A stretch of 42,251 nucleotides of DNA, taken from positions 1-42,251 of the forward strand of contig NZ_AJLK01000126.1 of assembly GCF_000317205.1 (NCBI RefSeq), written 5' to 3'. The notes beneath the pieces are model-generated. The model ran no database searches. It was not told the origin of the DNA and saw only the letters and a list, made by a program, of their open reading frames with translations. Source of the DNA: Fischerella muscicola PCC 7414 (lineage in GTDB: Bacteria; Cyanobacteriota; Cyanobacteriia; Cyanobacteriales; Nostocaceae). Positions 1 through 9,075 of this stretch are shown here, in pieces (positions within the stretch are counted from its first letter, which is position 1; each line of letters starts with the position of its first letter). A program made the translations under genes and the position numbers.

Positions 1-43
1 GCAAGGAGAGGGGTAGGGGGTGAGGTTTTCATGGCAAAGCTCG

Positions 44-59
44 TGAAATTTTTTCATCG
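44..59. repeat. Dispersed repeat copy 1 (TGAAATTTTTTCATCG)
   Basis: A 16-base string that recurs exactly at 33815-33830. In both places ATGGC lies a few bases upstream and a CTGCC/TCTGCC run lies downstream, so the homology extends beyond the exact match. It looks like one of the dispersed intergenic repeats of this genome. No gene is visible in the first 400 bases. Confidence 0.5.
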
Positions 60-230
60 CAACTGCCCTCTGCCTTTCCGAAGGGTAGATAAAAAATAAT
101 TTACTTTGTTTAAGTTCTACTTTTATAATTATCAATTTCTTAGTTCTTTCTAACTTACGCCTGATGTGAATTGAATATGGAGACGCAATATTCCTTGCGC
201 CTGGTAAAAAACGTTTTTTTAGAAATCGAC

Positions 231-268
231 CACCGATACACACCGATAAACACAGATAACACAGATGG
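231..268. repeat. Degenerate tandem repeat (CACCGATA/CACAGATA units)
   Basis: Four to five imperfect units of 8-10 bases, each a variant of CACCGATA or CACAGATA. The 70-codon reading frame that crosses it is not convincing as a gene. The stretch from 1 to about 400 otherwise shows no coding signal. Confidence 0.5.
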
Positions 269-400
269 ATCTTTCATGGGTGGTTGGGTGGTCATTGGTT
301 TGTTGAGTATTTCCCATGATCTATTAGCGCCTTTGTTAATTCACATTAGACGTAACTTAGAATTTCCAATCTTCTGGTTCTAAAGGGTTAATAAAATCTA

Positions 401-438
401 CAAAACCCCACCCCTGTTTAGGGGTTTTTAGGGGTGGG
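401..438 (-). terminator. Intrinsic terminator of rpsU
   Basis: On the minus strand the arms CCCACCCCT (430-438) and AGGGGTGGG (407-415) form a perfect 9-bp GC-rich stem, followed by GTTTTGT. It lies about 120 bases past the rpsU stop codon and is the obvious end of that transcript. An alternative inner pairing (CCCC with GGGG) is also possible. Confidence 0.65.
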
Positions 439-554
439 AAAGTCAAGCATCTCTAATTTTATAGGTTTGGCTACAACAACTGTTTGCAAACCTTCAATCA
501 AGCTGTCAACTTTGTAGTTAATTGCTAACTACAGACTGCTGAAAGCTTTTAGTT

Positions 555-731
555 TTAGTAGCGACTACCTTTACGTGCAGCCTCCTCTTTGCGCTTACGA
601 CGCAGACTAGGTTTTTCGTATCTTTCGCGACGCTTGACTTCAGATAAAATTCCAGCTTTTTGAATTTTCTTTTTAAAGCGTCTTAGTGCCGAGTCAATCG
701 ACTCATTTTCACCTAAACGGACTTCAGCCAC
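555..731 (-). CDS. rpsU: Small ribosomal subunit protein S21
   Basis: A 58-residue basic protein, short enough to be missed by length filters. It begins [19 protein letters not shown] and ends [10 protein letters not shown], the S21 pattern with an arginine/lysine-rich second half ([16 protein letters not shown]). S21 is part of the 30S subunit and aids initiation on mRNAs. The start is GTG at 729-731; the strong Shine-Dalgarno AAGGAGGTGA just upstream decides it. Length is normal for the family. It is the last gene of a minus-strand group (ffh, rpsP, KH protein, rpsU) but has a 263-base leader of its own with stable hairpins, suggesting separate control, and an intrinsic terminator at 401-438. 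Confidence 0.93.
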   Translation of the reverse strand: MAEVRLGENESIDSALRRFKKKIQKAGILSEVKRRERYEKPSLRRKRKEEAARKGSRY

Positions 732-994
732 TCTCTGGTTTCACCTCCTTACAGAGATTATCTGAGTCACTTACTCCATTTGTACACCACAAGTAATATC
801 TACTAGTGGCAGAGTTTTATTTGTAAAGTACCCACAAACAAACCTTGCGGTTATAGTTGGGTTCTCCTGTCTCATTGGCAGATGCCATGTTGGGTACACT
901 CATGATTGAGTAACCGGATTTGATTCCGGGGTCATGGTCTTAGTCTGCCTTTGTGCTTTGTTGATTTTTAACCCCATTTTTTCCGTAGTTTAGA
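732..994 (-). promoter_or_regulatory. Structured leader upstream of rpsU
   Basis: This gap between the KH-protein gene and rpsU is unlike the repeat-filled gaps elsewhere. Read on the minus strand it contains a hairpin CCGGA-ATCAAA-TCCGG (914-929) and a two-level stem-loop at 830-862: outer ACCCA/TGGGT, inner AACC/GGTT closed by a GCAA (GNRA-type) tetraloop. Two very short reading frames, 900-935 and 817-903, overlap by ATGA inside it. A structured 5' leader controlling S21 synthesis is an inference; the structures and frames are seen directly. Confidence 0.45.
817..903 (-). CDS. Possible 28-residue leader peptide
   Basis: A short frame from ATG at 901-903 to TAA at 817-819. The N-terminal half is polar (SVPNMASANETGEPNYNRK) and the tail is hydrophobic (VCLWVLYK). 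Its ATG overlaps the TGA of an 11-codon frame (900-935), so the two could be translationally coupled. I see no good Shine-Dalgarno for either and do not recognise the peptide. It could equally be chance inside an RNA leader. Confidence 0.2.
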   Translation of the reverse strand: MSVPNMASANETGEPNYNRKVCLWVLYK

Positions 995-1423
995 CTAGCG
1001 GGAACGAGATTTAATCACAGGACGGCTTCCGTTAGTGCGTCTTTCTCTTGATTTCGAGGGCAATCGCTCTTCTCCCTCTTCTTCAAAAGCTGCGCTCTCT
1101 CGACCAACACCATTGCTGCCATATATATCTAAGTATACTGAGTGACCAGCAGCTTCAGCAGCAGCAGCAATGACTGTACGAATCGCCTGGATATTGCGTC
1201 CTCCCCTACCAAACACTTTACCTTTGTCTGTGCTTTCAAAAGCGATGCGAATCCAAGCCCGCTTGCGGGTGTGATACATTTCACAATCGACGCTCAAAGA
1301 CTCAGGAGATTCTAAAAACGGCTGCATTAAAAAACGTACTAACCCAACGTAGTCAGGACTTACTGTTGGGGATTTTGTAACAAACTTAGGAAGCGGCTTT
1401 TGCACTGACCTGTTCAAAGACAT
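995..1423 (-). CDS. KH-domain RNA-binding protein (KhpA-like)
   Basis: About 142 residues. After a short N-terminal stretch, the segment [19 protein letters not shown] leads into a KH domain with the RNA-binding GxxG loop in [16 protein letters not shown]. The last 35 residues are charged and rich in E, R and S and are probably disordered. Single-KH proteins of this kind (KhpA family) commonly follow rpsP in bacteria and bind RNA broadly. The reading frame stays open up to 1588, but that part lies inside rpsP; I chose ATG at 1421-1423, which overlaps the end of rpsP by 38 bases, with GTG at 1405 as alternative. The overlap implies co-transcription and coupled translation with rpsP. Confidence 0.82.
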   Translation of the reverse strand: MSLNRSVQKPLPKFVTKSPTVSPDYVGLVRFLMQPFLESPESLSVDCEMYHTRKRAWIRIAFESTDKGKVFGRGGRNIQAIRTVIAAAAEAAGHSVYLDIYGSNGVGRESAAFEEEGEERLPSKSRERRTNGSRPVIKSRSR

Positions 1424-1646
1424 TGGCTTTCTGTAGGATGCGACGCACGGTGTCAGTTGGTTGGGCACCTTGTTGTAGTCGCTTGACGATCCCGGGAACA
1501 TCCAGTCGTACTTCATCGGTTCTGGGGTTATAGTATCCCAGTTCTTCCAGGGGACGACCATCGCGGCGAGCAAGGCTGTTAATAGCAATTATGCGATAGC
1601 TCGCTTCCCGCTTTTTACCGTATCGCTTCAAGCGCAATTTAATCAT
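1386..1646 (-). CDS. rpsP: Small ribosomal subunit protein S16
   Basis: 86 residues starting [19 protein letters not shown], the hallmark S16 N-terminus, followed by [20 protein letters not shown], also typical. S16 is a 30S assembly protein. Length matches the bacterial family. The gene lies between ffh and the KH-protein gene on the same strand, and its 3' end overlaps the KH frame. The ffh-rpsP pairing is common in bacteria because both serve translation and protein targeting. Confidence 0.96.
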   Translation of the reverse strand: MIKLRLKRYGKKREASYRIIAINSLARRDGRPLEELGYYNPRTDEVRLDVPGIVKRLQQGAQPTDTVRRILQKANVFEQVSAKAAS

Positions 1647-2113
1647 GATTGAGGGACTATTCTCCTATTGTTAGCAATGAGTTGGCAGATAGTTAATAAG
1701 GATTTGGGTCAGGGGTAAGGGGGTGTGGGGAGTAGGGGGAGTAGGGGGAGTAGGGAGAGTAGGGGGAGTAGGGAAGAAAATACTTTTTGGTCTTCTTCCA
1801 CTCCTCCTACCCCTCACACTTCTCCCACTCACCCACCTCTTCATCTTCCAATCTCTCCACCATCAAGTTTTTTCCTTTGCCCTTTAACCTTTACCCGACT
1901 CTTGCAAAAGTGACTTTTACAAGAAATTTAATTTGTTCATCAGTTTGTGTTAGTTCCTCATTTAAAGAAGATCATAACTTGCATACTGGAATGCTAATTT
2001 TAGCACTTGCACAGGCTGAACTGCTATTAGTCAGTTGTCAATTGTCCATAGTCCATAGTCAAAAGTAAGAATCTCTTACCATTGACAATTGACCCTTGAA
2101 AATTGACCATTGA
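1647..2113. repeat. Repeat-filled spacer between rpsP and ffh
   Basis: At 1731-1773 there are about five units of a 9-base G-rich repeat (GGGGGAGTA, with variants). From 2030 to 2113 there are degenerate TTGACCATTGAC-type units on the plus strand. Between them lies a C-rich stretch (CTCACCCACCTC-like). Two reading frames cross it but are made of repeat sequence and show no gene-like features. Confidence 0.6.
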
Positions 2114-3574
2114 CTATAAAGTACCAAAGCCTTTCTTCTTTTTGTCCTTCTTGGGCTTCTTTTTGGCACTAGCACCGCCACTATAACCCCGCCATCCGGG
2201 AGGAGTAGGACGATTGCCACCGGCAGCTAGAGGATTGCCCATACCGCCGCCAAACATTCCCGGCATACCAGGAAAGCTACCCTGACCCATTTGCTGCATA
2301 AGAGAACGCATCTTTTGGAAGTCACTTACTAGCTTACTGACATCCGCTTCTTTATAACCACTCCCACCCGCAATCCGCCGTCGTCGGCTAGGCGAACTAG
2401 CCAATAAATCTGGATTTTTACGTTCTTCTTGGGTCATGGAATTGATCATTGCTTCACAGCGCTTGAGCTGAGTTTCTCCTTGCTGCAACTGATCAGCGCT
2501 AAGTTTGTTCATCCCTGGAATTAACTTCAGGATGCCGCCCAAGGAACCCATGTTTTTCAGCAAGCGTAGTTGCTTAAGAAAGTCGGTAAAGTCGAACTTG
2601 GCCGCAAGAATTTTTTCTTGCATTTTCTCGGCATCAGCCAAGTCAAACTCTTCTTGGGCTTTTTCCACCAAAGTGAGAACATCGCCCATGCCCAGAATTC
2701 GCGAAGCCATGCGATCGGGATAAAATGGTTGCAGAGCCTCAACTTTCTCACCAACACCAACAAACTTAATTGGCGCTCCTGAGATTCTGCGTACTGATAA
2801 CGCTGCCCCTCCACGGCTATCACCATCCAGCTTGGTGAGAATTGCACCAGTAATACCAATTTGTTCGTGAAAGGTACGAGTCAAATTAGCCGCTTCTTGA
2901 CCGGTCATCGCGTCCACAACCAAGAGGGTTTCGTGGGGTTGGACGACTTCTTTGATCCGGGCTAATTCTGCCATCATATCTGCGTCTATTTGCAGACGTC
3001 CAGCAGTATCAATAATTACAGTATCAACATTTTCGGCTCTGCCGCGCTCTACACCCAAACGAGCTATTTCTACAGGATCAGCATCACTTCCCATCTCAAA
3101 CACTGGTACGTCAATTTGTTTACCCAGTGTTACCAGTTGCTCGATCGCTGCTGGACGATACACGTCTGTTGCTACCATCAAGCAGGTGCGATCAATTTTA
3201 CGTAGGTGTAAAGCCAACTTAGCAGTCGCAGTGGTTTTACCTGTTCCCTGCAACCCAGCCATTAAAACTATCGTGGGTGGATTTTGTGCTTGTGCTAGGG
3301 GTACATTTGTTTCCCCCATGACCTGCACCAATTCATCGTAAACAATTTTGATGAACTGTTGGTCAGGACGCACGCCAGCAATAACCTCGGCTCCCTGTGC
3401 CTTAGCTTCAACTTCACTAATAAATTCTTTAACTACCTGGAGATTGACATCTGCCTCCAACAGAGCGCGGCGGACTTCCCGTAAAGCATCCTGAATATTA
3501 GATTGGGAAATTTTGTCCTGTCCCCGCAGTTTTTTCCAAGCAGCTTCTAAACGGTCAGCAAGTGCATCAAACAT
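2114..3574 (-). CDS. ffh: Signal recognition particle protein Ffh (SRP54)
   Basis: 486 residues, usual length. The N domain (about 1-85) is followed by a GTPase domain with the P-loop GLQGTGKTT (107-115), DTAGR (189-193) and TKLD (247-250). The M domain occupies roughly 300-486 and is methionine- and glycine-rich near its end, finishing in a lysine tail. Ffh with SRP RNA binds signal sequences on nascent chains and delivers ribosomes to FtsY at the membrane. The start is ATG at 3572-3574, with the MFDALADRLE opening typical of cyanobacterial Ffh. It is the first gene of the ffh-rpsP-KH group. No SRP RNA gene was recognised here. Confidence 0.97.
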   Translation of the reverse strand: MFDALADRLEAAWKKLRGQDKISQSNIQDALREVRRALLEADVNLQVVKEFISEVEAKAQGAEVIAGVRPDQQFIKIVYDELVQVMGETNVPLAQAQNPPTIVLMAGLQGTGKTTATAKLALHLRKIDRTCLMVATDVYRPAAIEQLVTLGKQIDVPVFEMGSDADPVEIARLGVERGRAENVDTVIIDTAGRLQIDADMMAELARIKEVVQPHETLLVVDAMTGQEAANLTRTFHEQIGITGAILTKLDGDSRGGAALSVRRISGAPIKFVGVGEKVEALQPFYPDRMASRILGMGDVLTLVEKAQEEFDLADAEKMQEKILAAKFDFTDFLKQLRLLKNMGSLGGILKLIPGMNKLSADQLQQGETQLKRCEAMINSMTQEERKNPDLLASSPSRRRRIAGGSGYKEADVSKLVSDFQKMRSLMQQMGQGSFPGMPGMFGGGMGNPLAAGGNRPTPPGWRGYSGGASAKKKPKKDKKKKGFGTL

Positions 3575-4797
3575 AGCAATTAAATTTGTTTACAGGTAGT
3601 TAACTAGTGATATAAAAGTTATCAGTTATCAGTTATCAGTCAAGAGCGCATCTTCGTTTTTAGGTTTAAATCCCCCACCATCAGTCTGTTCACTGATAAC
3701 TGTTCACTGTTCACTGGTCTAGGGGCTTTTGCCTCAAACAGACGTTAGCCAATTCTAAATCACAAGACCAGAAATTATGGTAGATTTTGAAGGTGCTATT
3801 TACCAGCTTAGTAGTTTTGCTCTCCAAGTGTTGCCATAAAATACCCATGTACTTGGATGTAGAGATAATGAAATTATACTTAGAATATTTTTTACTTCAA
3901 AATTCTTGAGAATAATAAAAACTGATTAAGTACAAAACATTATAAGTAAGCTCTTGTGTTGTCATCAAATTATTAAAATTATTGTGTAAACCTAAATTAT
4001 ATCTCTTCCTTTGTTAGATGGAGCTAATTCTGACGTTTTTTATTTTGCTCTCATTGATGGGTCTCAATTTAAATTTATTATGTAAATGAGCGTTTTCAAC
4101 AAATAGCTATTTAGAGCTATTTGTCAGATAAGTTTTTAGATATCGAAATTTGAAGGCAAAATAACACTTACTATATTGTAGTTTTTTAAAAGACAAATAC
4201 TGAGACAGCAAGAGCTATATTAGCATTATTGGCAGTATAGCAATATTACTATACTTCTATATAATCAATTATATAACTTTGAATCAATCTCAAGCTGGAC
4301 AGTCATGCGATAAATCACACAGCGATCGCATAAAAATCTCTTCCCGATCCCTATGCTTAAGGCAAATGGCTTAGGTTAAGAATTTTATAGTATCTTGATT
4401 TTTAGTACAAATTAGCCTATACAGGCTAAATAAAATACAAAATTGTATCGACAAAAAATAATTTTTGCCTATTGACATCTGGAAAGTTTCAGATAAAAGT
4501 GTAAAAATTATTACTGCTTATCATGGGTTAAATTCTATCAATTTATTCTTAATTCATTCTGGATTGCCGATCTAGAAGGCATATTCTAATTAATTTTTGA
4601 ATTAAGTAATAGATTTTATCAATGTTTTTTACTCTTAACTTTTAATTGGTAAACATAGCCTTTATTTTCTAAAATTATACTAGTTTTAGTATAAAAGGTT
4701 GTGAATCTTCATACGAAATAAACATTTATATTTTCACTCATAGTTATCTTTGAGATTAATTTTAGTTTCTTTTCAGTAAAGAATGGAGGATATTAGC
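3575..4797. other. Long AT-rich spacer with isolated hairpins
   Basis: About 1.2 kb without a convincing gene. It begins with heptamer repeats (TATCAGT units at 3619-3640 and CACTGTT-like units near 3689-3718) and becomes AT-rich after 3780. Two good inverted repeats stand out: ACAAATAGCT/AGCTATTTGT with a 6-base loop (4099-4124) and TTAGCCT/AGGCTAA with a 4-base loop (4412-4429). One GCGATCGC lies near 4323. It probably holds the promoter and leader of the pentapeptide gene, but I cannot place a -10 element reliably. Confidence 0.5.
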
Positions 4798-6108
4798 ATG
4801 ACTATAGCCAATCGAAAAAAGATTAATTTTAGTAGAAAAGCTAAAGCAAAGTTAATTTTATCGGTTTTGCAAATGACTTTAGTTAGCTTAGGTTTTATAG
4901 TGATGCTGCTGATGACAAATGGTGAACTATCGATATTTGTAATAGTTTTGAGTTTTATATTAGCCAGTTTTTTTGTTGTTTTTAATAAACAAATATTGTT
5001 AAATAAATTAATAAAAAAACTATTAAATAATTTTGATAAATATAATTTTGAGATTAATTTTTTATTTAAAAATAGCAATAGTAATAATTTGAAAATCAAC
5101 CAAAATCAAGAAATTGATGTGAACCAAAATATACTTCAAAAAAAATTAAATCAGGAAATAATAGGACAAGATTTAAATACTGCAAGCTTAATTCTTGCTA
5201 ACTTAAGCCATGCTGAGTTGGTGGGCGTTAATCTTAGCAATGCCTACCTGAATGGAGCGAATCTCAGTGGTGCTAACCTCAGTGAGGCTAATCTTAACTA
5301 CGCTAACCTCAGTGATGCTAATCTTAGCAGTACAAAACTTTCGAGTGTTCAATTAGTAAGTGCTAATCTTAGTAGCGTTCAACTAATAGGTGCTGATCTC
5401 AGCAATGCGAATCTTGAACATACCAATCTTAGTAGTGCCGACTTGAGCAATGCTGAATTAGTGGGTGTAAACCTCAGCAGTGCTAACCTTAGTGATGCTC
5501 GGTTTATGAGTGCAAATCTTACTAAAGGTAATCTAAGTGGTGTGTATTTGTGGAATGGTAATTTGAACAACGCTAAATTGGTAAATACAGACTTAAGTAA
5601 TGCTTACATGAGCAGTGCTAAGTTAAATCATGCCAATCTTAGCTATGCTGTTCTCAAAAATGCTCAGTTGAGTGGAGCCAAACTGAGAAATGCCAACCTG
5701 AAGAATGCCAACCTCTATGGTACCCAGTTATTAGGTGCTAGATTAGATCATGCCAACTTAGAAGATGCGAATTTAGAAGGTGCAAATTTAGAAGGTGCTG
5801 ACTTGCGTGGAGCTAATTTGAGTGGTGCAAACTTAAAGTCTGTGAAAATTAACCAGGCAACAAAGTTAGATTATAAATGGCGTTTAGTTTGGGAAATTTT
5901 AAATCATAAAAATAAGCACACAGATTTAAGAAATGCCGATTTTGAGGATGCAAATCTCCAAGGTGCTGACTTGAGAAATACTGATTTGAGTAATGTCAAA
6001 TTTACACGGGCGAAAGTAGATAATGCTCTGTTTGGCTATAATCAGGGACTTTCTTTGGAGATGAAGCTAGAGTTAAAACTACGAGGGGCTGTGTTTGAAG
6101 ATGAGTAA
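4798..6108 (+). CDS. Membrane-anchored pentapeptide-repeat protein
   Basis: 436 residues. Two hydrophobic segments (about 19-40 and 44-62) follow a basic N-terminus, predicting a hairpin membrane anchor. From about 115 onward come dozens of A(N/D)LSx-type pentapeptides, which fold as a right-handed square beta-helix. The helix is interrupted near 346-374 by a linker containing KLDYKWRLVWEILN, then resumes. Such proteins are abundant in cyanobacteria and mostly of unknown function. I chose ATG at 4798 because GGAGG at 4785-4789 is well spaced for it; an in-frame ATG at 4783 would put the Shine-Dalgarno inside the gene. The DNA is AT-rich and internally repetitive, so the repeat number may vary between strains. 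Confidence 0.88.
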   Translation: MTIANRKKINFSRKAKAKLILSVLQMTLVSLGFIVMLLMTNGELSIFVIVLSFILASFFVVFNKQILLNKLIKKLLNNFDKYNFEINFLFKNSNSNNLKINQNQEIDVNQNILQKKLNQEIIGQDLNTASLILANLSHAELVGVNLSNAYLNGANLSGANLSEANLNYANLSDANLSSTKLSSVQLVSANLSSVQLIGADLSNANLEHTNLSSADLSNAELVGVNLSSANLSDARFMSANLTKGNLSGVYLWNGNLNNAKLVNTDLSNAYMSSAKLNHANLSYAVLKNAQLSGAKLRNANLKNANLYGTQLLGARLDHANLEDANLEGANLEGADLRGANLSGANLKSVKINQATKLDYKWRLVWEILNHKNKHTDLRNADFEDANLQGADLRNTDLSNVKFTRAKVDNALFGYNQGLSLEMKLELKLRGAVFEDE

Positions 6109-6175
6109 AAGGCGATCGCTTCTTTTGTGAGAGTTTTTATAAACCAGCGTGTTTTTACTGCCTGCTATGACTAGC

Positions 6176-6241
6176 AATATCTCTGGGTGGTTTCATAAAA
6201 GTAGAGAAAATTTGAATTAATTCCTTCCACCCAGAGATATT
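6176..6241. terminator. Inverted repeat between convergent genes
   Basis: Perfect 15-bp arms (AATATCTCTGGGTGG at 6176-6190 and its complement at 6227-6241) separated by 36 bases. It sits between the stop codons of the pentapeptide gene (plus) and narB (minus), so it could end both transcripts. There is no clear U-tract, and a small non-autonomous mobile element is an alternative. Confidence 0.45.
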
Positions 6242-6260
6242 TATGTTAAGGAACCGTTAA

Positions 6261-8543
6261 TTAGATTTTTGCAGCGATTGACACTTTGGCGTTAACTGTT
6301 AACCCAGCTGTAACTGGTATTAACTGCACTGCGCAGGCTTTTAATTCTGGTTGTAGAGAATCGGGGCAAGATTCAGGATGGGTGAGGGCATTAGCTTCGG
6401 CGTTGTCTGCCCACAGTGCCCCCCAATGCATCGGGACAAACACTGTACCAGGGGCGATCGCTTTGGTGATTTTGGCAGGGAAGAAAGTTTTAGAACGGCG
6501 CGATCGCACTTCCACTAATTGGTTATCAGTAATTTCTAATCTAGCGGCATCACGGGGATGAATTTCGATAAATGGTTCGGGGTGCATTTGCCGAGTTTTT
6601 TCAATCCGACCGGTACGTGTCAGGGTGTGCCAATGTCCGTAAAGTCTACCAGTGGTCAGCACAAAAGGATAATCAGGATCTGGTGGTTCTGCTAGTCCCC
6701 GCGAGTGATATGCCCCAAACCTGGCGCGTCCGTCGGGGGTGTGAAAGCGGAGATTGGTGTATAGCCTTTTAGATGATTGAGTGCTGGGACTTTTGTGGTG
6801 GAGTGGTGGGGTGAAATTTATCTCCCCATCTCCAGTTCTCCCCATCTCCCCATCTTCTTTCTCCCCATCTCCAGTTCTCCCCATCTCCTCAGCAGGATGG
6901 GGCCATTGAGTCGGGCCTTGGGATCGCAATTGCTCATGACTTAACCCTGTCATATCGCAGGGGCGATCGCGAGTTAATTTGACAAACTCTGCATAAACTT
7001 CGGCGGAGTTAGCAAAGGCGAATTCCCCAACAAAACCCAATCTCCGCCCAATTTCAGCAAAGATTTCCCAATCTGCTTTCGCTTCTCCTGGTGGACGGCG
7101 AAATGCTGGACACAGGGTAACTGTACGTTCAGAATTGGTCATGACGCCAGTTTTCTCACTCCATTGGGCAGCAGGTAGGAGGACATGAGCGTAAGTAGCA
7201 GTTTCTGTGGGGTAATAGGCGTCTTGGTAAATAGTAAAAGGCGATCGCATCAAAGCTGCTTTGGTTCGTTCCAAATCTGGCATACTCACCGCCGGATTGG
7301 TAGCAGCGATCCACAGTAAGCCGACAGTGCCATCTTCCAAGCCAGTAATCATATCCCAAGCCGTCAAACCGGGATTAGGTGAAATTTGCCCCCGCTTCAG
7401 TCCCCACACTTCTTCCACTTCCGCGCGGTGCTGGGGATTCTTCACCAAGCGATAACCAGGTAACAAATGGGCTAATCCTCCGGCTTCTCTACCTCCCATC
7501 GCGTTGGGTTGACCTGTGAGGGAGAATGGCCCCGCCCCTGGCTTGCCAATCTGTCCAGTCATCAAGTGCAGATTAATAATTGTTCTAACCTTGGCTGTAC
7601 CTTCGGAAGATTGATTTACACCCATTGACCACAAAGATAGGACACGTTGTGATTCACCCCAGTACCTAGCTGCTGTTTCCAAATCTTTGACATCAATCCC
7701 GCAACGGTCAGCTACTATTTCTGGAGAATAATGACGGATTACCTCAGCATAGGCGGGGAAGTTGCTGGTACAGTCATCAATAAACCCGACATCAATGTAG
7801 TTCCAACGCATCAACAAGTGAGCAATGCCATTCAACAAGTCGATATCTGTACCAGGACGAATTGCTAAATGTAAATCAGCAGCTTCTGCGGTGGGTGTAC
7901 GACGGGGATCAACCACAATCATTTTTACCTTACGGTTCTTTTTGTGGTATTTTTCCAGTCGGTTAAAAACAATGGGGTGACATTCCGCTGTGTTAGTACC
8001 AATCAAGAATGCACAGTCAGTTAACTCCAAGTCTTCGTAGCAGCAGGGAGGCCCATCCGCACCAAAGCTTTGGATGTAACCAGCTACAGCACTAGACATG
8101 CACAAGCGGGAGTTAGCATCAAAATTATTGCTACCCAAGCATCCTTTGAGCAGTTTCTGGGCTATGTAGTAGTCCTCAGTTTGAAACTGACCAGAACCAT
8201 ACATGCATATCGCTTCTGGCCCCTGAGTGAAACGCACAGTTTGAATGCGTTTGGTGATCAAATCAAAAGCTTCATCCCAACTCACGCGTCGAAACTTCTG
8301 ATCTAGGGAGTCACGCACCATTGGATAATGCAGTCTGTTTTTATCTAGAGACTCAGCGATCGTTGCACCTTTAACGCAAACCATGCCTTGACTAGATGGA
8401 TGGGCTTTATCACCCCGCACCCGCCAAATTGGGTTCCCTTGACTATCTCGATGAGTTGCTTTGCCAGGTTGTGCTGGAGGTGAAACTTCTAGACCACAGC
8501 CAACACCACAGTAAGGACAGAGTGTTTTAGTAACTTCAGTCAT
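6261..8543 (-). CDS. narB: Ferredoxin-dependent assimilatory nitrate reductase
   Basis: 760 residues. The N-terminus CPYCGVGCG (C9, C12, C16) with C56 binds a [4Fe-4S] cluster; the rest is the molybdopterin oxidoreductase fold carrying Mo-bis-MGD (for example [21 protein letters not shown]), ending in the molydopterin dinucleotide-binding domain. It reduces nitrate to nitrite with electrons from ferredoxin. There is no C-terminal FAD or extra [2Fe-2S] domain, as expected for the cyanobacterial type. Odd: residues about 552-591 (6771-6890) are a low-complexity [12 protein letters not shown] insertion made of repeat DNA, which explains a length above the roughly 720-740 I expect. The frame stays open. 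It is last in the nir cluster, after a 532-base gap with its own hairpins. Confidence 0.96.
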   Translation of the reverse strand: MTEVTKTLCPYCGVGCGLEVSPPAQPGKATHRDSQGNPIWRVRGDKAHPSSQGMVCVKGATIAESLDKNRLHYPMVRDSLDQKFRRVSWDEAFDLITKRIQTVRFTQGPEAICMYGSGQFQTEDYYIAQKLLKGCLGSNNFDANSRLCMSSAVAGYIQSFGADGPPCCYEDLELTDCAFLIGTNTAECHPIVFNRLEKYHKKNRKVKMIVVDPRRTPTAEAADLHLAIRPGTDIDLLNGIAHLLMRWNYIDVGFIDDCTSNFPAYAEVIRHYSPEIVADRCGIDVKDLETAARYWGESQRVLSLWSMGVNQSSEGTAKVRTIINLHLMTGQIGKPGAGPFSLTGQPNAMGGREAGGLAHLLPGYRLVKNPQHRAEVEEVWGLKRGQISPNPGLTAWDMITGLEDGTVGLLWIAATNPAVSMPDLERTKAALMRSPFTIYQDAYYPTETATYAHVLLPAAQWSEKTGVMTNSERTVTLCPAFRRPPGEAKADWEIFAEIGRRLGFVGEFAFANSAEVYAEFVKLTRDRPCDMTGLSHEQLRSQGPTQWPHPAEEMGRTGDGEKEDGEMGRTGDGEINFTPPLHHKSPSTQSSKRLYTNLRFHTPDGRARFGAYHSRGLAEPPDPDYPFVLTTGRLYGHWHTLTRTGRIEKTRQMHPEPFIEIHPRDAARLEITDNQLVEVRSRRSKTFFPAKITKAIAPGTVFVPMHWGALWADNAEANALTHPESCPDSLQPELKACAVQLIPVTAGLTVNAKVSIAAKI
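6771..6890 (-). repeat. In-frame repeat insertion inside narB
   Basis: The plus strand here is runs of CTCCCCATCTCC-type units preceded by GGTGGAGTG and GGGGTGAAAT. Translated on the minus strand it gives two MGRTGDGE units followed by [14 protein letters not shown] near-identical module interrupts nirA at 17106-17180 in the same reading frame. The unit resembles the C-rich repeats found between genes in this window. Confidence 0.75.
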
Positions 8544-8700
8544 ATATAATTACACAGTTTTCACTGATTTTTTAAATATTGAAATTCCAGGTTAATAGAA
8601 TAGGAACTCAATTAAATTCGGTGTTTTTAAACCATAGAAATATCAACTAAATGCCCGTCAAAAAATATTTGAATTTAGCATGGATAAAAATTGCTAATTT

Positions 8701-8747
8701 GAGTTATTATAAACTCATAATTCAGTTTATCTAAATATAGATAAACT
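8701..8747 (-). promoter_or_regulatory. Two tandem hairpins in the narB leader
   Basis: GAGTT/AACTC (8701-8716) is followed directly by a perfect 10-bp stem AGTTTATCTA/TAGATAAACT with a 4-base loop (8724-8747). Both lie 160-200 bases upstream of the narB start. They are AT-rich with no T-run, so a processing or protein-binding site fits better than a terminator. I found no GTA-N8-TAC NtcA box in the 8544-9075 gap. Confidence 0.4.
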
Positions 8748-9023
8748 ACTAAAATAAGTCTTTATAACTATTAGATATCAATTCAAACAAACAAAATGTT
8801 TATCCTGATACACTTTTAAAATTTGTCTGAATATTTTTTCTATTTACTAGATAGTTTTTATTTATAAATATGACTGACGCCACTCTATAAATTCTTGGCG
8901 TTCTTGGTCTCTTGGCGGTTCAAAAAGCTAATTTATTTGGCGATTTCGGCGTAAGTACTGATAAATATTAATTTAATTATATTTGGTAATTCTATTTAAA
9001 TTGTGAAAATTTAGAGGCACATA

Positions 9024-9050
9024 TCCCCGACTTATTAGAGAAGTCGGGGA
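9024..9050 (-). terminator. Palindrome downstream of nrtP
   Basis: Perfect 10-bp arms TCCCCGACTT / AAGTCGGGGA around a 7-base loop, 25 bases past the nrtP stop. It could terminate or stabilise the upstream part of the nir transcript. The same arms recur at 31985-32017, so this is also a dispersed palindromic repeat. Confidence 0.55.
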
Positions 9051-9075
9051 TCTTCACACAGATTGAAAAATAATT

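Noticed and set aside
171-383. 70-codon plus-strand frame near the window start
   Set aside because: It crosses the CACCGATA/CACAGATA repeat, lacks a Shine-Dalgarno and shows no family pattern.
1424-1588. N-terminal extension of the KH protein through rpsP
   Set aside because: It lies entirely within the rpsP coding sequence in another frame and does not look like a KH-protein N-terminus.
1725-2068. Two plus-strand frames opposite the rpsP-ffh gap
   Set aside because: Both are translations of the GGGGGAGTA array and C-rich repeats; composition is not protein-like.
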